Shown: one piece after another, positions 58,141-64,000 of the stretch
How the letters are laid out: the number at the start of each line of letters is the position of its first letter
How positions within the stretch are numbered: position 1 is the stretch's first letter
Source of the DNA: Laburnicola sp. R22_1
Taxonomy: Eukaryota; Ascomycota; Dothideomycetes; Pleosporales; Didymosphaeriaceae
Direction: 5' to 3'
DNA: 64,000 bases
Assembly: GCA_014281115.1 (NCBI GenBank)
Contig: JACONQ010000008.1
Coordinates: 1,860,001 to 1,924,000 of the forward strand
Program-made: the position numbers and the translations under genes
Notes under the pieces: model-generated
Databases searched by the model: none
Seen by the model: the letters and a program-made list of their open reading frames with translations, nothing else
Told to the model about the DNA's origin: nothing

Positions 58141-60229
58141 ATTCGTCTTATTACTACTTACCTTCTAATATTATTTTATTCTGCCTTATTAACTATTAGA
58201 TGTTCTAGTAGCGCCCTTATATTCGAATCGCTCCCTTATAGGCAGCGGTAGGATTCTCGCCGCTATAATAGTAACACGTAGACCTAGTAGACGCCTTGCT
58301 TCCACAAGCCAGAAGCTAGGCGGCCTATCTAGGAACACTTAGCAGCAAGCTAGTACTATTAGGCAAATAGGAGAATAAGTAGAAGAACTTAGGGAGGCTA
58401 CCTAATAAGAAATTAATAATGGCCCTAAGAATTTGCAAGCCCCTTAGGAAAAGCTAAATATAATAGAAGCTAATAAAAGGGCAGCTTATCTTACAGAATT
58501 GCGAGATTGGGCGTATAAGAAATAAGAATAATAGGAAATATAACGTATTAAAGACATATAATAACGTTATAAAGCTAGTAATATAGCAGCTCTTAATAAG
58601 CTTACTAGTACTCTACGCGTGGCCACTGTGGCCTTATTATTCCTAGTAGCCGCTAAACAGAGTACCTTGTTATAACTACCCCTACTACACGTCTATAACT
58701 ATAAGAATCGTCGCGATTATAACTAATAGAAGTAAAATTATAAGTTTTATTTCTTATAAATACCTTCTTGCTTCATTATAAAAGATTATAAGGTTACCTT
58801 TAGTAGATAGTATCTATCTAAGAATCTTTAAAGTTAATTTAAGTTGTATTTTAATTAATAACAATAGACAGACTCTAAATAGGCTTCTACCTAGCAGACG
58901 TTAACAAAACAAATACTTAATACCCTAGGCACTTTATTAGAACGCCGGCAGACAGCATTTAAGGCGATAAAGAACTGCCGCTAAAGGGCAGGCTAGTCTC
59001 TAACAGACTTACTTAACTACCTTCTCCCTTTGTGAGATAAAATTAAGGAGTAGAATAAGCATATAGGGTAGCTAAATTCATAGCTTCTATAGATAATAAG
59101 CTATGCAGAGAAGTTCTGCATTACCTACCTTCTTAGAGGAAAACCCTTATAGAGGTGGAAGAGATTGCCAATCGCCTTTACTAAGAGGAAGAGCGGTCTG
59201 CTAAGAGTAAAGGCAAGTCTAAGGACTTATTAAAGAGGCCTAAGTTAATAACGCCCCCTACTAAGTTAGCTAGGCTAGCCAAACGCGGCAGAAAGGAGTA
59301 TAAGGACTATAAACAGTCTACCTTAACATAGAAGAAAAAGGATAAAGATAATCTAAAGGTCACTTACTAAAACTATAGTAAGAGAGGCCACGTTTCCCCT
59401 AATTATAAGAAGGAGAGAAATCCAGACCTACCTTTCTGTCCTAAGGACGCATTAGAGTCCGCGAGAAAAGGCAAGGACTAGTAGGACTAGACTCTAGTCT
59501 ATTAACCGCAATTATTAAGTATAAGGAGAATAAGTAGCTTAGAAAGCTCTATAATATACTTTACCTAAAGAGGCCAACTACGATAATAGTGTAGGCTATA
59601 GTAGGAGATTTAGGCTTAGTTAAGGCACTAGTTAATAGTAGCGCTAAACTTAATATAATCTCTACTTACTTTGTAAAGGAGAGAGATCTAATAGTAATAT
59701 TCTTACTAGACTTTATAGCAAAGGCGGCAAATAGTGCAAATATTACTATATATAAATCTATAGTTGCCAAAGTGTATCTAGTAGATGCTAGAGGTTATAG
59801 AAAGACCCACCAGGTCCCGTTTATAGTAGCAGACCTAGGAAAGTACGAGATATACTTAGGATTACTATAGATTGCCATATATAATCCAAAACTTAACTTT
59901 CGCATAGGTTAATTATTGTTCTAAGGAAAATTAGGGCAAAATACGCCCAACTACGCTGAAGTGGCCCTTAAAGATACAGAATAGTTCAGTTTAACAATAT
60001 TAGACTTAACTACGGAATTATACGCGTGTTATATTAGCTATATAGGTAATAGAATATCTATAATCTTAATAGAGGCTATAATACTATAGGTATACTAAGA
60101 GTTCGCTAATATAACAAATAATAATTAATTAGAGATGCTTATAGAATACTTCGCAACTAACCTAAGTATTAATCTTTTTCCTAGAAAACAACCACTCTAT
60201 TAGCCCCTCTATAACTTATCTAAGAGTAA

Positions 60230-61520
60230 GCTAAGTATCTTGCGTAAGTATATCGTAGATTACTTACAAAGAGGCTGAATATAATATATAAGGTTACTAG
60301 CTAGAGCACTAATTCTATTCGCAAAGAAGAAGAATAGTATATTAAGGCTATGCGTAGATTATTATAGCCTTAATAAGATTACTATTAAGAATTGTTATAC
60401 GTTACCCTTAATTGCTAAGTCCTTAGAAAGATTGGCAAAAGCGAAGTTCTTTACTAAGCTTAATATCTAAGAGGCATATTATAGAATAAGAATTAAAAAA
60501 GGTAATAAATAGAAGATAGCTTTTTATATAAAGTACGAACACTTTAAGTACTTAGTAATACTGTTTAGTTTAACTAATGCTTTAGCACAATTCTAGGAGT
60601 ATATTAATAAAGTCCTAGTAGAACTAATTAATATAATATGTATTGTCTATGTAGATAATATATTTATCTTCTCTAGTATAGAAGAGAAACACAAATAACA
60701 TATAAAAGAAGTCCTCTAAAGGCTATATAAGGCCAAACTATATATTAAACTTAGCAAGTATAAGTTTTATTAGGAAGAGACAGAGTACCTAGGCTATATT
60801 ATTAGCCAAAAGGGAGTTAGGGTGTATAAAGACTATGTGAAAACAATTATAAAGTGGCCACTCTCTAAGATAGTGTGCGATTTTAGAGTGTTTATTAGTT
60901 TTATAAATTATTACTAGATGTTTATTAAAGGGTTTTTAAGAGTGGCTCTACCTCTTACTAAACTTACTTAAAAGGAGTCTAGTGCTGCCTAGGGCAGGCA
61001 AGCTTAAAGAAGAGAGGAAAGCTAACCCTTACATCTAGATGCGTAGGCAAGAGCAGCTTTTAAAGAGTTAAAGGCCGTATTTATAGTAGTACCTATATTA
61101 GTGCACTTTAAGTCTAATAGAGAGATAAGACTTAAGGTAGATGCCTTAGGTGGCGCAATATCTAGCATATTAAGCCAGAATGTGCCCAAATCTAATAGAA
61201 CCCCATAATGGCAACCTATTAGTTTCCTTTTACAGAAGCTAGATAGTATACAACTTTAATATAATACACATAATAAGGAATTACTAGCTATTAATAAAAG
61301 TATTAAATATTAGTAATACTACCTATTAAGTATTCTATTTATTATCCTTATAGATTATAATAACTTGCGATAGTTTATAGATATAAAGAAATTAAACTAC
61401 TAGTAGGTTAGAATCTATAAGAGGCTAGCAGAGTACAATTTTATTATTATTTACTAGCCAGGAAAAGAAAACCCAGCAGATAGACTATTAAGACGCCCTA
61501 ACTATATAAGCGAGGCGTAA
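60230..61520 (+). pseudogene. Chromovirus reverse transcriptase and RNase H
   Basis: RT motifs: L-C-V-D-Y-Y-S-L-N-K-I-T-I-K near 60,345, F-F-T-K-L-N-I (Asp to Asn), A-F-Y-I-K-Y-E-H-F-K-Y-L-V, L-T-N-A-L-A-Q-F, and the active-site box Y-V-D-N at 60,648-60,659, in which the second Asp is lost by G to A. Then L-G-Y-I-I-S and a connection domain. RNase H keeps L-K-V-D-A-L-G-G-A-I, Y-N-T-H-N-K-E-L-L-A-I and P-A-D-R-L-L-R-R-P. Confidence 0.82.
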
Positions 61521-61879
61521 CACCTAGTAGAGAAAGGAAACAGGGCTTATATAGAGCCTTTGGGAACATTATTAAGTAGGAATACTTTTAATAAACTAAC
61601 TATCTAATTAATTAGTGCGATTACAAGATCCTAGCAAGCGGCACCCTAGAGACAAAGGCGGCTAAGGAGGCGCGAACCTAGGAGAGTAATTATAAAAGAG
61701 CTAATATTGTTAATAAATAGTAGCTCTAAATCTAACTTAGAGACTAAGGATAAAGTTAAGGCTCTAGAAGAACCTTAGCCCTAACAGTTAGGCAAAGAGT
61801 TATTAAAAGAAGACGTAATAGAGCAAAACAAAATTAAAGTGCTTACAACAAGTGCGGAGAAGGCGAAGGCCCTTTAAAT

Positions 61880-62930
61880 GTGCTATAATAGCCCTATGGG
61901 TGGGCATTTTAGGGCGAAGAAGACGTTAGAGAAGTTAAGAAGGCATTTCTAATAGAAAGGAATGCGACGCGAAGTTAAGGACTACTATTATAACTATTTA
62001 AAGTGCAGGATGTTCGTCGTATCTTAATACTAACTATATAATCTTTTAAATCCTTTGCCTATGCCAAATGGCCCTTAGGAGGACGTTATCTTAGATTTTA
62101 TTATAGACTTACCCCCTAGCCAAACACTTAGCCAAGTCTATAATGCTATTCTAGTAATAGTAGACCGTCTAACAAAGATAGCTTATTATATATTTGCTAG
62201 AATAGATTAGGACACAAAGAACTTAGCAAAAGCCTAGATTTAGAATGTTATTAGATTACACGGTACTCCTAAGATAATCTTATTAGACAGAGGCCTAATA
62301 ATAAACTCTTACTATTAGGACTCTTTTTATTATTACCTTAACACTATAAGAATATTATTATTAGCCTATTATCCGCAAACAGACGAGCAAACTAAAAGGC
62401 AGAATTAGACGCTTAAGTAGTATCTTTAGTGTTTTTGCTGCCTAGAATAGAATAACTAGGCAAGGTAGTTACTAATTGTAGAATTTATATATAACAATAG
62501 CGTAAACGCAGTAACTAAAGTAACTTCTTTTCGCGCATACCACAGAGCGGATCCTTATGCACTAGAATGGCCCGGAATACCGCTTAGCAATAGAGAATCG
62601 CCACTAGGCACGTTAATTGTAGTAAGAGTTATCGTACTATAGGCTTAATACAGAACAAAGATCGTAGCGGCAAATAAGTACTAGAAGAAGTACGCTAATA
62701 AGAAGAGGAAGCACCTTAGTCTTAAACTAGAGAATTAAGTATTTATATCTACTAGACATCTAAACTCCGCACAACCTAAGCGCAAACTTAATTGGAAGTT
62801 TATTAGACTAGGCATAGTCAAGTACCCTATAGGGAAAGAAGCCTATAAAGTTAACTTCCCGAGATTAAACGTACACCTAGTCTTCTATATATTATTATTA
62901 GAGCCATATAAACAAAGGGGAGCCATTAAG
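61880..62930 (+). pseudogene. Chromovirus integrase
   Basis: Zinc-domain remnant (G-H-F-R-A-K-K-T-L-E-K-L-R), then D-V-I-L-D-F-I-I-D-L-P-P-S, V-I-V-D-R-L-T-K-I-A-Y-Y-I, P-K-I-I-L-L-D-R-G and Y-Y-P-Q-T-D-E-Q-T-K-R-Q-N (core Glu region), then E-F-I-Y-N-N-S-V-N and the SH3-like K-L-N-W-K-F-I. Stops occur mostly at Gln and Trp positions. Confidence 0.8.
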
Positions 62931-62959
62931 TCTTAAGTAGGTTCGATTGTAGACATCCT

Positions 62960-63100
62960 ACGCACGTTTGGCAATAACGTGTATTATATAGAGAAGGTGC
63001 TAGAAAGTAGGCAGTTATTAGTTAGAACCTAGGAATACCTTATTAAATAAGAAGGTTACTTAGAAGAAAAAAACTTATAGGAGCCAGGTACTAATCTAAG
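62960..63100 (+). pseudogene. Chromodomain at integrase C-terminus
   Basis: Reads Y-Y-I-E-K-V-L-E-S-R, then Y-L-I-K, a stop in place of W, and E-G-Y. This is the chromodomain pattern E-x-I-L-x-x-R..Y-L-V-K-W-x-G-Y of chromoviruses. Confidence 0.8.
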
Positions 63101-63125
63101 TACTAACGCTATTAAAGAATTCTAA

Positions 63126-64000
63126 AAAAAGAAGAATATTCTAAAATGCTAGCAAAGAGACTCTTGTTCGGGTTAAACGACTACAAAAGGAGGATAAAAG
63201 AATCTTAGGAAATTTTAATAGGGAATTTTAATTTCTTTCTTCTATAGATAAGAGATTGGACTTAGGTTAACTATATAGTTAGAGAATTACTACGAAAAGT
63301 ACACTTACTACCTTTACTTATTTTTTCCTATAGAGGATTTTTTTACTATAATTATAGAAGTATTTAATAGTATAAGGTATCGCAAAGGCAATATAAACTT
63401 AAAAGATTATAGTATCTCTAGGGGTTAGTTAAAAAGAACTATAAAGGACCATAAGAGCATATTACACTTTACTTAGAGCCAAAAGAAGAGAATATTCTAA
63501 GATTCTGGATTTGAGATATTTTAGGGCGTCGCCGCCCACTAGAAGGCGCTATTTAAGTCCTAACAAACTCCTATATTATAGGGAGCCGTCACTCCTAGAA
63601 ACACTAAGGCATAATGGCCCCAGAGATCCCCCTTACATATATATATTGGCCTAAGGCCCCTAAAGGGGCCAAAAGCACTACTAAGAAGCTAAAAAGGTAC
63701 TATTCACAACTATGGCTATAAGTGGGACTCTTACTATTACCCTAGAACTTCTAATAACGCGTTAGTCTATATTTGTTCTACAACCGCGTTAGTATATAAT
63801 ATAATAGGATAAAAGGCGGAATTATAGACTTTATCTCGCTTTGGGGTCTCACCCTTATAGGTTGCGCGGTTAATAGCCTTCTTATAGTAATATTACTTAG
63901 TCTCGCGCTCTATATTAGTATAAGCGCGCTTCTTAGTAAAGCAATAGGTTAATTAATAGACATTGCTACTATTATAGATACAGAGATTCTATGCGTAAGG
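63126..64000. repeat. RIPed DNA downstream of the chromovirus
   Basis: Expected place of its 3' LTR (a possible start near TGTTCGGGTTAAAC at 63,167), but no 5' counterpart was identified. Slightly higher GC near 63,600-63,850. No gene recognised. Confidence 0.4.

Larger units (their letters stand above)
58290..63125 (+). mobile_element. Ty3/gypsy chromovirus, RIP-degraded internal region
   Basis: Most of gag-pol can be followed on the plus strand with few frame shifts: gag with a CCHC knuckle near 59,364-59,411 (G-K/R-R-G-H-V-S-P-N-Y, cysteines lost), protease near 59,620-59,870 (A-L-V-N-S-S-A-K for A-L-V-D-S-G/A-K), RT about 60,230-60,830, RNase H about 61,060-61,520, integrase about 61,880-62,750 and a chromodomain at the C-terminus. 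Chromodomains target integration to heterochromatin, in keeping with its position. LTRs could not be matched with confidence. Confidence 0.82.

Overview
The window looks like nuclear DNA of a filamentous ascomycete (Pezizomycotina, most likely Dothideomycetes). The genes have short introns (45-140 nt) with GTRNGT donors and CTAAC/CTGAC branch sites. They sit in islands of ordinary base composition. Everything else is extremely AT- and TpA-rich and holds transposon relics whose stop codons are mostly TAG/TAA in place of Gln or Trp codons. That is the footprint of repeat-induced point mutation (RIP, CpA to TpA) and gives an isochore-like, 'two-speed' layout.

Layout. 1-8.4 kb: RIP-degraded repeats, including a hAT transposase relic with a pure (TTA)n tract of about 265 bp, a 192 bp foldback element, two copies of an inverted-repeat element here called E1, and a telomere-like tandem array. 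8.4-25.3 kb: gene island with a GNAT acetyltransferase (frame possibly broken), a cysteine-containing secreted protein, an MFS transporter, a ketopantoate-reductase-like protein with a long disordered tail, about 4 kb without a recognisable gene, then the RNA helicase gene SUB2 divergent from an RNase P/MRP subunit gene (Rpr2 family). 25.3-41 kb: RIPed DNA with an 8.85 kb Copia-type element bounded by two LTRs, further E1 copies, a young solo LTR with a 5 bp target duplication, and a pogo-type element (D). 41-43.9 kb: a one-gene island carrying a glucokinase with an unusual hydrophobic N-terminal extension. 44-52.3 kb: pogo-type element C, then a three-level nest in which a Tc1/mariner element sits inside pogo B, which sits inside pogo A, each with TA target duplications. 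52.3-64 kb: RIPed retroelements, including a Ty3/gypsy chromovirus (zinc knuckle, protease, RT, RNase H, integrase, chromodomain) abutting an oppositely oriented gypsy integrase.

The host genes do not form an obvious pathway. SUB2 (mRNA export and splicing) and the RNase P/MRP subunit (tRNA and rRNA processing) are housekeeping genes sharing one 406 bp divergent intergenic region. Glucokinase is central metabolism. The secreted protein, the transporter and the acetyltransferase are the accessory-type genes and lie closest to the left AT-rich block. No tRNA, rRNA or CRISPR was seen. Exon boundaries were worked out by eye from splice signals and frame continuity; family assignments come from recognised motifs, not from searches.
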